In this document: one piece after another, positions 42,439-50,925 of the stretch
Layout of the letters: the number at the start of each line of letters is the position of its first letter
Position numbering within the stretch: position 1 is the first letter of the stretch
Assembly (NCBI RefSeq): GCF_024498135.1
Contig: NZ_JANHOH010000004.1
Coordinates: 62,001-126,000, forward strand
Length of the DNA: 64,000 nucleotides
From: Mucilaginibacter aquariorum
GTDB taxonomy: Bacteria; Bacteroidota; Bacteroidia; Sphingobacteriales; Sphingobacteriaceae
Direction: 5' to 3'
Program-made: the position numbers and the translations under genes
The notes under the pieces: model-generated
What the model saw: the letters and a program-made list of their open reading frames with translations, nothing else
The model's database searches: none
What the model was told of the DNA's origin: nothing

Positions 42439-43749
42439 CTACTGCTTTATAACAGCAGGTTCCTGGATGTGATTTAAAGATAATGGTATCAGCTTTTTGG
42501 TTTTAAGCCAGGTAATAGTTACGATCATTAACGTCATGCTGCCACCAAATATAACTGCGGGTACGGTACCTAAAAGCTTTGCCGCCATGCCAGATTCAAA
42601 ATCGCCTATTTCGTTAGATGAACCAATAAACATAGAGTTTACAGCCGATACACGCCCACGCATATGGTCGGGGGTTAACAACTGCATAATGGTACCCCTG
42701 ATAATAACGCTCACGCTATCAAAGGCGCCCTGTAAAAACAGGAACAGTAATGACAAGTAGAATATATGAGACAGGCCGAAGCCGATAATAGATACACCAA
42801 ACCCGGCTACTGCAATGAGCAGATTACGCCATGGCTTGTTCATTGGCGAAAAGCGGATCATAGCTAACATGGTTAACGCAGCACCTAATGACGATGCCAT
42901 ACGCATGATGCCCAGCCCTTCGGCGCCTACTTTTAAAATATCAAGGGCAAATACAGGTAATAATGCCACAACACCACCAAAAAACACCGAAAACAGATCA
43001 AGGCTCATGGCGTAGAACATTATCTTGTTGGTGAAAACAAAGTTTAACCCTTCTTTTAAGCTGATCCAAATATTTTCTTTTGGGATAAAAACGGGTGGGT
43101 ACTCGCGCAGCATATAAACCAATACCAGCGATATCAGCATGAATATAAGCGTTAAACCAAATGTTGCAGTTATGCCACTCAATCCCGGTATAATATGATG
43201 TGCAAAGCCATAGATAAAACCACCCGTGAGCGGCCCAAGGATTGATGCTACCTGCCAGCTCGAGCTGCTCCAGGTACTGCCATTTGGATAAAGTTCCTTT
43301 GGAATGCTTTGCGCGTAAATGGTAAAGGTTGCAGGGCCATAAAAAGCACGGGCAAGGCCATTGCAAAATATCATGGCGTAAAGTATGGCAAGTATACCCG
43401 TTGTATGCAATTGCGAGGCAACACTTGTTAATGTAGCCACAAACATTACCAATGACGATAAAAACACACCCGCAAATATGATAAGGAGCATTTTCCGTTT
43501 TTCGTACTTATCAGCAATATAACCACCATAAAGCGCTATGCCTACCGCCGGGATGGCTTCGCTTAAACCTATAAATGCCAGTGCAATTTTACTATGTGTT
43601 AACTGGTAAATATAAAACCCAAGTACAACAGTTTGCATTTGGTAGGCAAACGTGAAGAAAAATCGCATCCCAATATATGAGCGGAAATCCTTGTATTTAA
43701 GGGCTGCAAATGAATCTACTTGGGGTTTGGGGTTTTCCTCGTCTGGCAA
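42439..43749 (-). CDS. MFS exporter, EntS-like (MFS_3)
   Basis: 436 residues, 12 helices. Starts at TTG (43749); an in-frame stop lies five codons upstream and the next ATG (codon 28) would cut conserved sequence. Opening ALKYKDFRSYIGMRFFFTFAYQMQTVVLGFYIYQLTHS and motif A GGYIADKYEKRKMLLIIF (about 74-91) fit the enterobactin-exporter-like branch. MLTPDHMRGRVSAVNSMFIGSSNEIGDFESG (about 350-381) is typical of MFS_3 proteins. Substrate not known. A hydrophilic ten-residue tail ends the protein. Confidence 0.9.
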   Translation of the reverse strand: MPDEENPKPQVDSFAALKYKDFRSYIGMRFFFTFAYQMQTVVLGFYIYQLTHSKIALAFIGLSEAIPAVGIALYGGYIADKYEKRKMLLIIFAGVFLSSLVMFVATLTSVASQLHTTGILAILYAMIFCNGLARAFYGPATFTIYAQSIPKELYPNGSTWSSSSWQVASILGPLTGGFIYGFAHHIIPGLSGITATFGLTLIFMLISLVLVYMLREYPPVFIPKENIWISLKEGLNFVFTNKIMFYAMSLDLFSVFFGGVVALLPVFALDILKVGAEGLGIMRMASSLGAALTMLAMIRFSPMNKPWRNLLIAVAGFGVSIIGFGLSHIFYLSLLFLFLQGAFDSVSVIIRGTIMQLLTPDHMRGRVSAVNSMFIGSSNEIGDFESGMAAKLLGTVPAVIFGGSMTLMIVTITWLKTKKLIPLSLNHIQEPAVIKQ

Positions 43750-43825
43750 TGTGGTAGTGTATTAATGTGAGGCCGCAATTTACAATAGTAGCACGCGGCC
43801 TCAAAATGTAATTGACACAGGACTG

Positions 43826-45214
43826 TTAAAAATTTAAACCATGCTGATCTATCAGGTAAACTAATGCTGTAATAGCTGCAGCACCCAACTCCAATTCACG
43901 CTTGTTAACATTTTCAAAAACATCATTTGGTGTGTGATGGATATCAAAGTACCGTTGCGAATCTGGCCTGAAACCTATAAGCATGATAGAAGGTATGGTT
44001 TCCTTTAAAGGGCCAATATCTGTACCACCGCCACCGGCAACCAGTCTGTCGGCTTCGTAAGGCTCTAATAAGCCCTTCCAGTTCTTGTTAATATCTTTTA
44101 AGAAAGATGCCGATGCCCCCTGAAAGCTAAAGCCACGCGGGGTAAAACCTCCTTCGTCTGTTTCAATGGCTGCAATATGTTCTTCTTTATTAGCGGCGGC
44201 AAGTTCGGCATATTTTATACCGCCTTTGTGGCCATTTTCTTCATTCATAAAAAACACCGCCCTTATTGAGTTTTTAGGGCGATAACCGGTTGCTTTGAAG
44301 ATCCTTAAAACTTCGGCAGATTGCATTACACCTGTACCATCATCATGCGCGCCTTCGGCCAGGTCCCATGAATCAAGGTGGCCACCAACGGTGATAAATT
44401 TATTAGGGTTTTCGCTTCCCTTTATCTCGCCAATAACGTTGTATGATTTTACATCGGGCAGGGTTTGGCAGCTTTGTTTAAAATAGAATTTAATAAGCGG
44501 CAACTTGCGTAACCTAAGCATATTGCTCAGCTTGTTTGCGGCTAAGGTTGATATAGCAGCGGCAGGTATTTTTGTTACACCATCTGCATAAACAGTGCCG
44601 CCAGTGTGCGGGTAATCGTCAAGCGCGGGTGTAATAGAACGTACTATTGCCCCAACAGCACCGTATTTTGCTGCTGCCGATGGGCCGGCAAAACGCTGTA
44701 TGCCTGCTGCGCCATAACCTGCGCCGGTTTCAATAAAGCGCTGATCAAACGGGCCGTTGAAAAAAACGATTTTTCCTTTGATAACACTCTCGCCCAAATC
44801 ATCTAATTCTTTTAAACTTCTTACCTCTACAATATTGGCTGTTATACCTGCAGCAGGTGTACCTATAGACATGCCCAAAGCAGCAATAGGTACGGCTATC
44901 TTCTTTTTCCCATCAATAATATAGGCTTGTTCTTTAGCGCCCCTAACCCAGTGTGGCACCATTACTTCCTGCAGGTAAACCCTATCGAAGCCATAGCCCT
45001 CCATTAGTTTTTTGCTCCACTCAACAGATTTTGCCGCGCCAGCAGATCCGCTTAAGCGCTGACCAATATTTTTACACAGATAACGCAGGTTCTCGTAGCA
45101 TTGGCCGTTAACCAAAGCCTCGTCATAAAACTTACGGATCTGTACCGAATCTTGTGCTTTTGAACAAATTGCGCCGGTTGAGAGGATGATAAGGATAAAA
45201 AGGAAATTTTTCAT
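43826..45214 (-). CDS. M28 family zinc aminopeptidase with PA insert (carboxypeptidase Q-like)
   Basis: 462 residues. Signal peptide (MKNFLFILIILSTGAICSKA). A PA-like insert (about 110-230, GITANIVEVRSLKELDDLG, IKGKIVFFNGP, GVTKIPAAAIS). Metal motifs: GGHLDSWDLAEGAHDDGTGV (about 271-290, His and Asp ligands), NEENGHKGG (catalytic Glu and a ligand), ETDEGG and IHHTPND (last His). Cleaves N-terminal residues from peptides in the periplasm. Upstream TTG-N21-TACATTTG. Confidence 0.93.
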   Translation of the reverse strand: MKNFLFILIILSTGAICSKAQDSVQIRKFYDEALVNGQCYENLRYLCKNIGQRLSGSAGAAKSVEWSKKLMEGYGFDRVYLQEVMVPHWVRGAKEQAYIIDGKKKIAVPIAALGMSIGTPAAGITANIVEVRSLKELDDLGESVIKGKIVFFNGPFDQRFIETGAGYGAAGIQRFAGPSAAAKYGAVGAIVRSITPALDDYPHTGGTVYADGVTKIPAAAISTLAANKLSNMLRLRKLPLIKFYFKQSCQTLPDVKSYNVIGEIKGSENPNKFITVGGHLDSWDLAEGAHDDGTGVMQSAEVLRIFKATGYRPKNSIRAVFFMNEENGHKGGIKYAELAAANKEEHIAAIETDEGGFTPRGFSFQGASASFLKDINKNWKGLLEPYEADRLVAGGGGTDIGPLKETIPSIMLIGFRPDSQRYFDIHHTPNDVFENVNKRELELGAAAITALVYLIDQHGLNF

Positions 45215-45231
45215 GATAAGTAGCGTTTAAG

Positions 45232-45263
45232 CAAATGTAATATTTGCTGCGCATTTTCATCAA
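45232..45263 (-). promoter_or_regulatory. Promoter of the M28 peptidase gene
   Basis: Minus strand TTG (45263-45261), 21 bases, TACATTTG (45239-45232), 17 bases before the ATG at 45214. Confidence 0.6.
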
Positions 45264-45268
45264 TACCT

Positions 45269-47377
45269 TTAAGATATTTTATCCCAGCTTAAACCGGCAT
45301 TTTTTGCCTGAAAGGCGAGGTTAAGGATCTGGTTTTCCGGCGCGACCAGTTGAGGGTCTTTTTCAAATATTTCGATAACGCAGTTTCGGGCTTGCTGCAA
45401 TATCTCCTGATCGGTAGTTAAGTCGGCCACCTTAAGGTCGAGCACGCCACTTTGTTGTGTGCCTTCTATATTGCCCGGGCCGCGCAGCTGCATATCAATT
45501 TCGGCTATCTCGAAGCCATTATTGGTTTTTACCATGGTATTGAGCCTTATACGGCCATCATGACTAAGCTTTTCGTTACTCATCAAAATACAGTATGATT
45601 GCTCGGCACCACGGCCAACGCGCCCACGTAACTGGTGTAATTGCGAAAGGCCAAAGCGCTCGGCATTTTCAATGATCATTACAGATGCATTGGGGATATT
45701 TACCCCAACCTCTATTACAGTAGTAGCCACCATTATCTGCGTTTCGCCTTTTACAAAACGCTGCATTTCAAAATCTTTTTCGGCAGGTTTTAATTTGCCG
45801 TGCACTATGCTGATACGATAATCAGGTAACGGAAACTCGCGCGACATGATCTCGGCACCGTCCATCAGGTTCTTTAAATCGAGCTTTTCACTTTCCTTTA
45901 TTAAAGGATACACCACATATATCTGCCGGCCTTTGGCAATTTCCTGCTTCATAAAGCCAAACATGCGCAGGCGTTGGGCTTCATAAAAGTGCAGGGTTTG
46001 GATAGGTTTACGACCTGCAGGCAGCTCATTAATTACAGAAATATCAAGGTCGCCATACATGGTCATAGCCAGGGTGCGGGGGATAGGGGTGGCTGTCATC
46101 ACCAGTATATGAGGTGGCACAACATTTTTTCGCCAAAGTTTGGCGCGTTGCTCCACACCAAACCTATGCTGCTCATCAATTACCACCAGGCCAAGGTTTT
46201 TGTATTGAACTTTATCTTCAATAAGCGCGTGGGTACCTATTAGTATATTAAGTGTGCCGTCTTCCAGTTTCTCATGAATAACCTTTCGTGCTTTGTTAGG
46301 TACCGAACCTGTTAACAGGGCTACCTCGATAAAGCCTTCGCCAACCAAACTTTTTATAGTTTGATAGTGCTGGTTTGCCAGGATCTCGGTAGGGGCCATA
46401 ATGCAGGTTTGGAAACCATTATCAATAGCTATAAGCATGCTCATTAATGCTACAACCGTTTTGCCGCTGCCTACATCGCCTTGCAGTAAGCGATTCATTT
46501 GCACACCACGTTGGGTGTCCATCCTTATTTCTTTTAAAACCCGCTTCTGCGAATTGGTTAACGTGAATGGTAGTTTATGATGATAAAACTCATTAAAGTA
46601 AGTACCAACAGATTCAAATATATTACCCTTGAATTTTTGGGTGCGTGTCAATTTGGTTTTTAACAGCTTTAACTGCAGGAAGAATAGCTCTTCAAACTTT
46701 AAACGGTATTGGGCTTCCTTTAACTGATTGGCATCATTGGGAAAATGAATGTTACGGTAAGCTTCCTGTCGCCCCACCAGTTTAAAGCGATTTAAAATAT
46801 ACGCAGGTAGGTTCTCGTGAATTTCTTTAGCGGTTTGTTCAAGTAAACCTGCTATAAGTTTTTGCAGGCCTTTGCTATCTAAAGTAAACTGCTTTAGCTT
46901 TTCGGTAGAGTTATATGCCGGCTGAAGCATTAAGTTACCCTTTTGCTGTTGCATACCAGGTAAATACAGCTCCATTTCGGGATGCGCCATTTGGGCTTTG
47001 TTATTGAAAAAACCGGGCTTGCCAAATATCACATAAACCTTGCCGGGAACAAGCATCTTCTCCACCCATTTTATGCCCTGAAACCATACCAGCTCTATTG
47101 TGCCAGTATCATCGTGTGCCTGGGCAACTAAGCGTTTGGTGCGTTTTTCGCCAATAATTTCTTTTTTGGTTAAGCGTGCCAACACCTGCACATAGGGCAT
47201 ATCCGGCTGTATATCTTTAACCTTATAGAACCGGGTACGGTCTATATACTTATAAGGGAAATGCCTTAACAGATCTTCAAAATTGTAAATCTGCAATTCC
47301 TTTTTTAGCACATCCGCGCGGGATAGGCCTACACCTTTTAAATATTCAATGGGTGTTTGAAAATGCTGATTATTCAA
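45269..47377 (-). CDS. recG: ATP-dependent DNA helicase RecG
   Basis: 702 residues, usual length. RecG reverses stalled replication forks and migrates Holliday junctions. Wedge domain to about 230 (TPIEYLKGVGLSRADVLKKE at the start). Helicase motifs: Walker A LLQGDVGSGKTVVAL (near 304), DEQH box VIDEQHRFGVEQRA (near 400), MTATPIPRTLAM, VATTVIEVGVNIPNASVMIIENAERFGLSQLHQLRGRVGR. The start codon is TTG (47377), with conserved N-terminal sequence after it. It follows ridA and the 47-residue gene in the same direction (10 bases from ridA). Confidence 0.96.
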   Translation of the reverse strand: MNNQHFQTPIEYLKGVGLSRADVLKKELQIYNFEDLLRHFPYKYIDRTRFYKVKDIQPDMPYVQVLARLTKKEIIGEKRTKRLVAQAHDDTGTIELVWFQGIKWVEKMLVPGKVYVIFGKPGFFNNKAQMAHPEMELYLPGMQQQKGNLMLQPAYNSTEKLKQFTLDSKGLQKLIAGLLEQTAKEIHENLPAYILNRFKLVGRQEAYRNIHFPNDANQLKEAQYRLKFEELFFLQLKLLKTKLTRTQKFKGNIFESVGTYFNEFYHHKLPFTLTNSQKRVLKEIRMDTQRGVQMNRLLQGDVGSGKTVVALMSMLIAIDNGFQTCIMAPTEILANQHYQTIKSLVGEGFIEVALLTGSVPNKARKVIHEKLEDGTLNILIGTHALIEDKVQYKNLGLVVIDEQHRFGVEQRAKLWRKNVVPPHILVMTATPIPRTLAMTMYGDLDISVINELPAGRKPIQTLHFYEAQRLRMFGFMKQEIAKGRQIYVVYPLIKESEKLDLKNLMDGAEIMSREFPLPDYRISIVHGKLKPAEKDFEMQRFVKGETQIMVATTVIEVGVNIPNASVMIIENAERFGLSQLHQLRGRVGRGAEQSYCILMSNEKLSHDGRIRLNTMVKTNNGFEIAEIDMQLRGPGNIEGTQQSGVLDLKVADLTTDQEILQQARNCVIEIFEKDPQLVAPENQILNLAFQAKNAGLSWDKIS

Positions 47378-47387
47378 TTTTATGTGA

Positions 47388-47768
47388 TCAGGACTTTAAA
47401 GCAATTACAGATATTTCTACATTAACACCTTTGGGTAGTGCCGATACCTGTACCGTTTCGCGGGCAGGGAAATTGGCCGTAAAGTAAGAGCCATATACTT
47501 CATTTACCTGTGCAAAGGTTTGCATATCTGTTAAAAATATGGTGGTCTTTATGATCTGATCAAAACCGGTACCGGCTTCGGTTAGTATCGCTTTAAGATT
47601 TTCCATTACCATGGTTGTCTCATCAGTTATACCAGTGGTGATGATTTCGCCTGTTTTTGGATCTGATGGTATTTGTCCGGAAACAAATAGTAAACCATTA
47701 GCAGCAACAGCCTGGCTGTAAGGGCCTATAGGGGCGGGGGCATTATTAGTATTAATAATAGTTTTCAT
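47388..47768 (-). CDS. RidA family enamine/imine deaminase
   Basis: 126 residues, usual length. RidA hydrolyses reactive enamine/imine intermediates such as 2-aminoacrylate. Conserved features: NAPAPIGPYSQAVAANGLLFVSGQIPSDPKTGEI (active-site Tyr/Ser region), MVMENLKAILTEAGTGFDQIIKTTIFLTDM, and ARETVQVSALPKGVNVEISVIA with the substrate-binding Arg (FPARE, near 103). Part of a three-gene run with the 47-residue membrane protein and recG. Confidence 0.95.
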   Translation of the reverse strand: MKTIINTNNAPAPIGPYSQAVAANGLLFVSGQIPSDPKTGEIITTGITDETTMVMENLKAILTEAGTGFDQIIKTTIFLTDMQTFAQVNEVYGSYFTANFPARETVQVSALPKGVNVEISVIALKS

Positions 47769-47798
47769 TTATGGAGTGATGTGATTATTATAATAAGG

Positions 47799-47942
47799 CT
47801 ACTTTTTTAGTATGAACCATTGAATAAGCTTCCAAATAATGCCGAGCAAAAACATGCTTATTGCAATAGCATTAATTACATGCATTACCTTAAGATTAAA
47901 GCTGGTAGGCCTGTTGGGGTCTTTTTTTCTAAAAAAGTACAT
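47799..47942 (-). CDS. 47-residue single-span membrane protein
   Basis: Too short for routine calling but well supported. The frame runs ATG 47942 to TAG 47799. The N-terminal basic region MYFFRKKDPNRPTSFNLKVM precedes one membrane helix (INAIAISMFLLGIIWKLIQW) and a basic tail FILKK. The opening resembles a small Bacteroidota membrane family I recall as DUF6728 (RKKDPxRP...NLxxMHxIN), which I cannot verify here. A perfect -7 box TAAATTTG lies four bases before the ATG. RidA begins 30 bases after its stop, so smORF-ridA-recG is probably one transcript. Confidence 0.7.
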   Translation of the reverse strand: MYFFRKKDPNRPTSFNLKVMHVINAIAISMFLLGIIWKLIQWFILKK

Positions 47943-47946
47943 AATA

Positions 47947-47954
47947 CAAATTTA
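47947..47954 (-). promoter_or_regulatory. -7 box TAAATTTG of the smORF-ridA-recG run
   Basis: TAnnTTTG match on the minus strand, four bases before the ATG at 47942, directly after the terminator of the OmpA-like gene. Confidence 0.55.
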
Positions 47955-47956
47955 AT

Positions 47957-47993
47957 AAAAAAAAGAAAGCCCCCCGAGTTATTCGGGGGGCTT
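47957..47993 (-). terminator. Terminator of the OmpA-like gene
   Basis: Perfect 11-base GC-rich stem AAGCCCCCCGA (47967-47977) and TCGGGGGGCTT (47983-47993), loop GTTAT, followed on the minus strand by a long T-run. Confidence 0.92.
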
Positions 47994-48017
47994 CTTAAAT
48001 AATATTTTATTTAGATA

Positions 48018-49391
48018 TTATCTTTGTTTGAAAGAAACACGACGGTTTGCAACACGTCCTTCTTCAGTTGAGTTATCAGCTATCGGGTTAGTTTCACCGT
48101 AACCTTTAACTTTTAATTTTGATGCAGCAACACCAGAGTTAACTAAGTAAGTTTTTACAGAGTTAGCACGGTCACGTGATAATGATAAGTTGTGAGCAGC
48201 AGTACCTTCAGATGAAGCGTAACCATCGATCTCAACAGTTTTACCAGATGAACGTAGATCAGCTGAAGTAGCATCTAACACTGGGTAAGAAGAAGTTCTT
48301 AATACTGAGCTATCAAATTCAAACTGGATGTTTGAGTAAGCAGCAGCAGTAGCAGCAGTTGCAGTTGTATCTTTAGGGAATACAATAACGCAACCAGAAC
48401 CGTCAACAACGCTACCAGCAGGAGTGTTAGGGCATTTGTCAAATTGATCAGATACACCGTCACCATCAGAATCTTTCTTAAGATCAGTAACTGCGTTTTC
48501 AACGTTAGTTACACGGCCTTTAAGGGCTTCAACTTCCTGACGTAAAGCTGCATCGTATAATTCGTCATACATCATAGCAACTGGGTTAACCCACTCTAAG
48601 CTTGGTTTTGATTTTGAACCCAAAGTGAATTCTAAACCACCGTAACCGTAAGAGTAGTGATCTTTTCTGTTATCAGGTTTTGTTAAACCGTCAAAGTTAC
48701 CACCGTCAATAAAGTTTTGAGTGTAACCAAAGTTTAATGCAACAACATCGCTCAGTCTGAATTTAACACCAGCACCAATTGGTACTACAAATTCTTTAAC
48801 GTAGCTACCTGTTCCAGCAGCGCCGCCAGCAGCGCCGTCTTTGAAATCAAAAGGAACACCAGCTGAATTAACACCAGTTGGGTTGTACATAGCCAAACCA
48901 GCACCAGCGTTAATGAAGAAGTTAACAGAGTTTTTACGACGGATAAAGTCGATAGTAGCAACGTTAACAACACCACTTAAAGTAGCCTGATAAAATTTAG
49001 TTGAGTAAGCAGCAGGGTTACCAGCAATGCTGCTGTTATCGCCAGATACTTTACCACCGCGTACATCTAATTGTAAACCAAAGTTGTGACCCAGTTGGTT
49101 TCTTATAGATATACCATAACCTAATTCAACGTTATGATTTGCATAATCGTTAGACCCGCCACCGGTTGCTAAGCTTGGTGAAGTTGCACCAACGTTAACA
49201 CCTATGCTCCAGGTTTTGTATTGTCCCCTTCCGCCAAATACCTTGGCAGTGGTTGTTGCAGACGTGGTTGTGTCTGCTGTTGTGGTGGTGGTTGTGGTAG
49301 TAGTGGAGTCTGTCTGCGCACTAACCATTCCAGCAACCAGCAAAGAAGCACAAGATAATGCTACTGATTTCTTTAATGTAGAATAATTCAT
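48018..49391 (-). CDS. OmpA family outer-membrane protein with TSP3-like repeats
   Basis: 457 residues from the ATG at 49391. Signal peptide (LKKSVALSCASLLVAGMVSAQ). A poly-Thr stretch (DSTTTTTTTTTADTTTSATTT) follows it. N-terminal beta-barrel domain (about 40-270). Then DSDGDGVSDQFDKCPNTPAGS, a thrombospondin type 3 calcium-binding repeat. C-terminal OmpA peptidoglycan-binding domain (about 350-457): IDGYASSEGTAAHNLSLSRDRANSVKTYL and VKGYGETNPIADNSTEEGRVANRRVSF. Codon use is strongly biased (GTT, GCT, ACT), implying very high expression. It has its own promoter and terminator. Confidence 0.94.
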   Translation of the reverse strand: MNYSTLKKSVALSCASLLVAGMVSAQTDSTTTTTTTTTADTTTSATTTAKVFGGRGQYKTWSIGVNVGATSPSLATGGGSNDYANHNVELGYGISIRNQLGHNFGLQLDVRGGKVSGDNSSIAGNPAAYSTKFYQATLSGVVNVATIDFIRRKNSVNFFINAGAGLAMYNPTGVNSAGVPFDFKDGAAGGAAGTGSYVKEFVVPIGAGVKFRLSDVVALNFGYTQNFIDGGNFDGLTKPDNRKDHYSYGYGGLEFTLGSKSKPSLEWVNPVAMMYDELYDAALRQEVEALKGRVTNVENAVTDLKKDSDGDGVSDQFDKCPNTPAGSVVDGSGCVIVFPKDTTATAATAAAYSNIQFEFDSSVLRTSSYPVLDATSADLRSSGKTVEIDGYASSEGTAAHNLSLSRDRANSVKTYLVNSGVAASKLKVKGYGETNPIADNSTEEGRVANRRVSFKQR

Positions 49392-49427
49392 AGTTTTAAG
49401 ATTAAACGATTTAATTGTGATTTTTTT

Positions 49428-49455
49428 CAAAATTAGTAATTATGTTTGAAACAAA
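49428..49455 (-). promoter_or_regulatory. Promoter region of the OmpA-like gene
   Basis: Minus strand TTTG (49455-49452), 16 bases, TAATTTTG (49435-49428). The spacing is short of the usual 19-21; a second TTTG gives 23. The leader is about 37 bases. Confidence 0.5.
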
Positions 49456-49541
49456 TACCAAATCTTGTTCCAAAATTCATAATATCTACTACAATCAGTA
49501 GAAATAATTTGTTTTTATAAAAATTAATATTTTAATAATTC

Positions 49542-50831
49542 ATGAAATATCTTCCTGTTAGCGAACGGTTATTTACAAATAATAGAAAAAATTTCGTTTC
49601 GCGAATAAAATCAAACTCTGTAGCTATATTTCACTCAAATGATGAGTTCCCGAGGAATGGTGATCAGACATTCCTTTTTAAGCAAAATCCCGATTTTTAC
49701 TATCTCACAGGCATAGATCAGGAACAAAGCATATTAGTTTTATATCCCGATTGTCCTAATCAGCAATACAAAGAAGTACTTTTTTTAAGACAAACAAACG
49801 AACACATCGCCATTTGGGAAGGACATAAATACACAAAAGAAGAAGCGCGTAAAGCATCGGGTATAGATAATATTTATTGGCTGCACGAGTACGATAGTAT
49901 TTTACATACCATTATAAACTATGCTGATAATATTTATATCAATACTAACGAAAATGACCGGTACACGCATACTGTGCCCTATCGCGACTTAAGGTTCCTG
50001 GAAACATTGCGTCAAAAATACCCCCTGCACCACTATGAACGTTCGGCGCCGATATTGCGCGATCTGCGTGTTGTAAAATCGGATATTGAGATAGAACTTA
50101 CCCAAAAAGCTTGTGACATAACCAACGATGCCTTCATACGCGTACTAAAATTTGTACAACCCGGTGTAACCGAGTATGAAATTGAAGCCGAAATAACCCA
50201 TGAGTTTTTAAGGCAACGTGCAACCGGCCATGCTTACAGCCCAATTATTGCATCGGGCAAAAATGCCATTGTTCTGCATTATACCGATAACAACCAGGTT
50301 TGTAATGATGGTGATGTGATACTATTTGACTGGGCTGCCGAATATGCTAACTATAATGCCGACATGAGCCGCTCTATACCGGTGAATGGCCGCTTTACCA
50401 AACGCCAGCGCAATGTATATGACGCTGTACTGCGTGTTATGCGCGCCGCCACCAAAATGTTAGTTGCCGGTACCATATGGAACGACTACCATGACGAAGT
50501 AGGTAGAATTATGACCGGCGAGCTTATTGACCTTGGCTTATTGAAAAAGCATGAAGTTGAAAAGCAAGACCCTAAGATGCCTTTATACAAAAAGTACTTT
50601 ATGCATGGAACATCCCACCATTTAGGTTTAGATGTGCACGATATTGCCAGCCGTTACAAGCCTTTTGAAGTTGGCAATATTTTAACTTGCGAGCCAGGGA
50701 TCTATATCCCCGAAGAGGGCCTTGCTATCCGTTTAGAGAACGATATTCTGATAACCAAAGATGGCAACCGCGACCTGATGGCCAACATACCTATAGAGGC
50801 GGAGCATATTGAAGAATTAATGAACGCTTAG
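49542..50831 (+). CDS. Aminopeptidase P family (Xaa-Pro aminopeptidase)
   Basis: 429 residues. N-terminal AMP_N domain (about 5-140) with VAIFHSNDEFPRNGDQTFLFKQNPDFYYLTGID. C-terminal pita-bread domain with the dinuclear metal ligands Asp263 (FDWAAEY), Asp274 (NADMSRS), His360 (SHHLGLDVHD), Glu384 (CEPGIYI) and Glu399 (RLEND). Removes the first residue when proline is second. No signal peptide, so cytoplasmic. It diverges from the OmpA-like gene. Confidence 0.95.
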   Translation: MKYLPVSERLFTNNRKNFVSRIKSNSVAIFHSNDEFPRNGDQTFLFKQNPDFYYLTGIDQEQSILVLYPDCPNQQYKEVLFLRQTNEHIAIWEGHKYTKEEARKASGIDNIYWLHEYDSILHTIINYADNIYINTNENDRYTHTVPYRDLRFLETLRQKYPLHHYERSAPILRDLRVVKSDIEIELTQKACDITNDAFIRVLKFVQPGVTEYEIEAEITHEFLRQRATGHAYSPIIASGKNAIVLHYTDNNQVCNDGDVILFDWAAEYANYNADMSRSIPVNGRFTKRQRNVYDAVLRVMRAATKMLVAGTIWNDYHDEVGRIMTGELIDLGLLKKHEVEKQDPKMPLYKKYFMHGTSHHLGLDVHDIASRYKPFEVGNILTCEPGIYIPEEGLAIRLENDILITKDGNRDLMANIPIEAEHIEELMNA

Positions 50832-50837
50832 AGGAGA

Positions 50838-50922
50838 TCAAGATTTTTAGATTCAAGAATCAGGACGTGGGAAGCCTTGTATAACTTCCGGATTTTTCCT
50901 GGCTCTTGATTCCTGACTCTTA
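50838..50922. repeat. Imperfect inverted repeat (TCAAGAATCAGGA family)
   Basis: TCAAGAATCAGGA (50853-50865) matches the reverse complement of TCTTGATTCCTGA (about 50903-50915) at 11 of 13 positions, with GGAAG and CTTCC paired inside the loop. It fills the gap between the convergent aminopeptidase P and MeaB genes. Confidence 0.55.
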
Positions 50923-50925
50923 GGT

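Noticed and set aside
49542..50831. Creatinase or proline dipeptidase as the identity of the aminopeptidase gene
   Set aside because: The metal ligands and AMP_N start with SNDEFPRNGDQTFLFKQNPDFYYLTG fit aminopeptidase P better.
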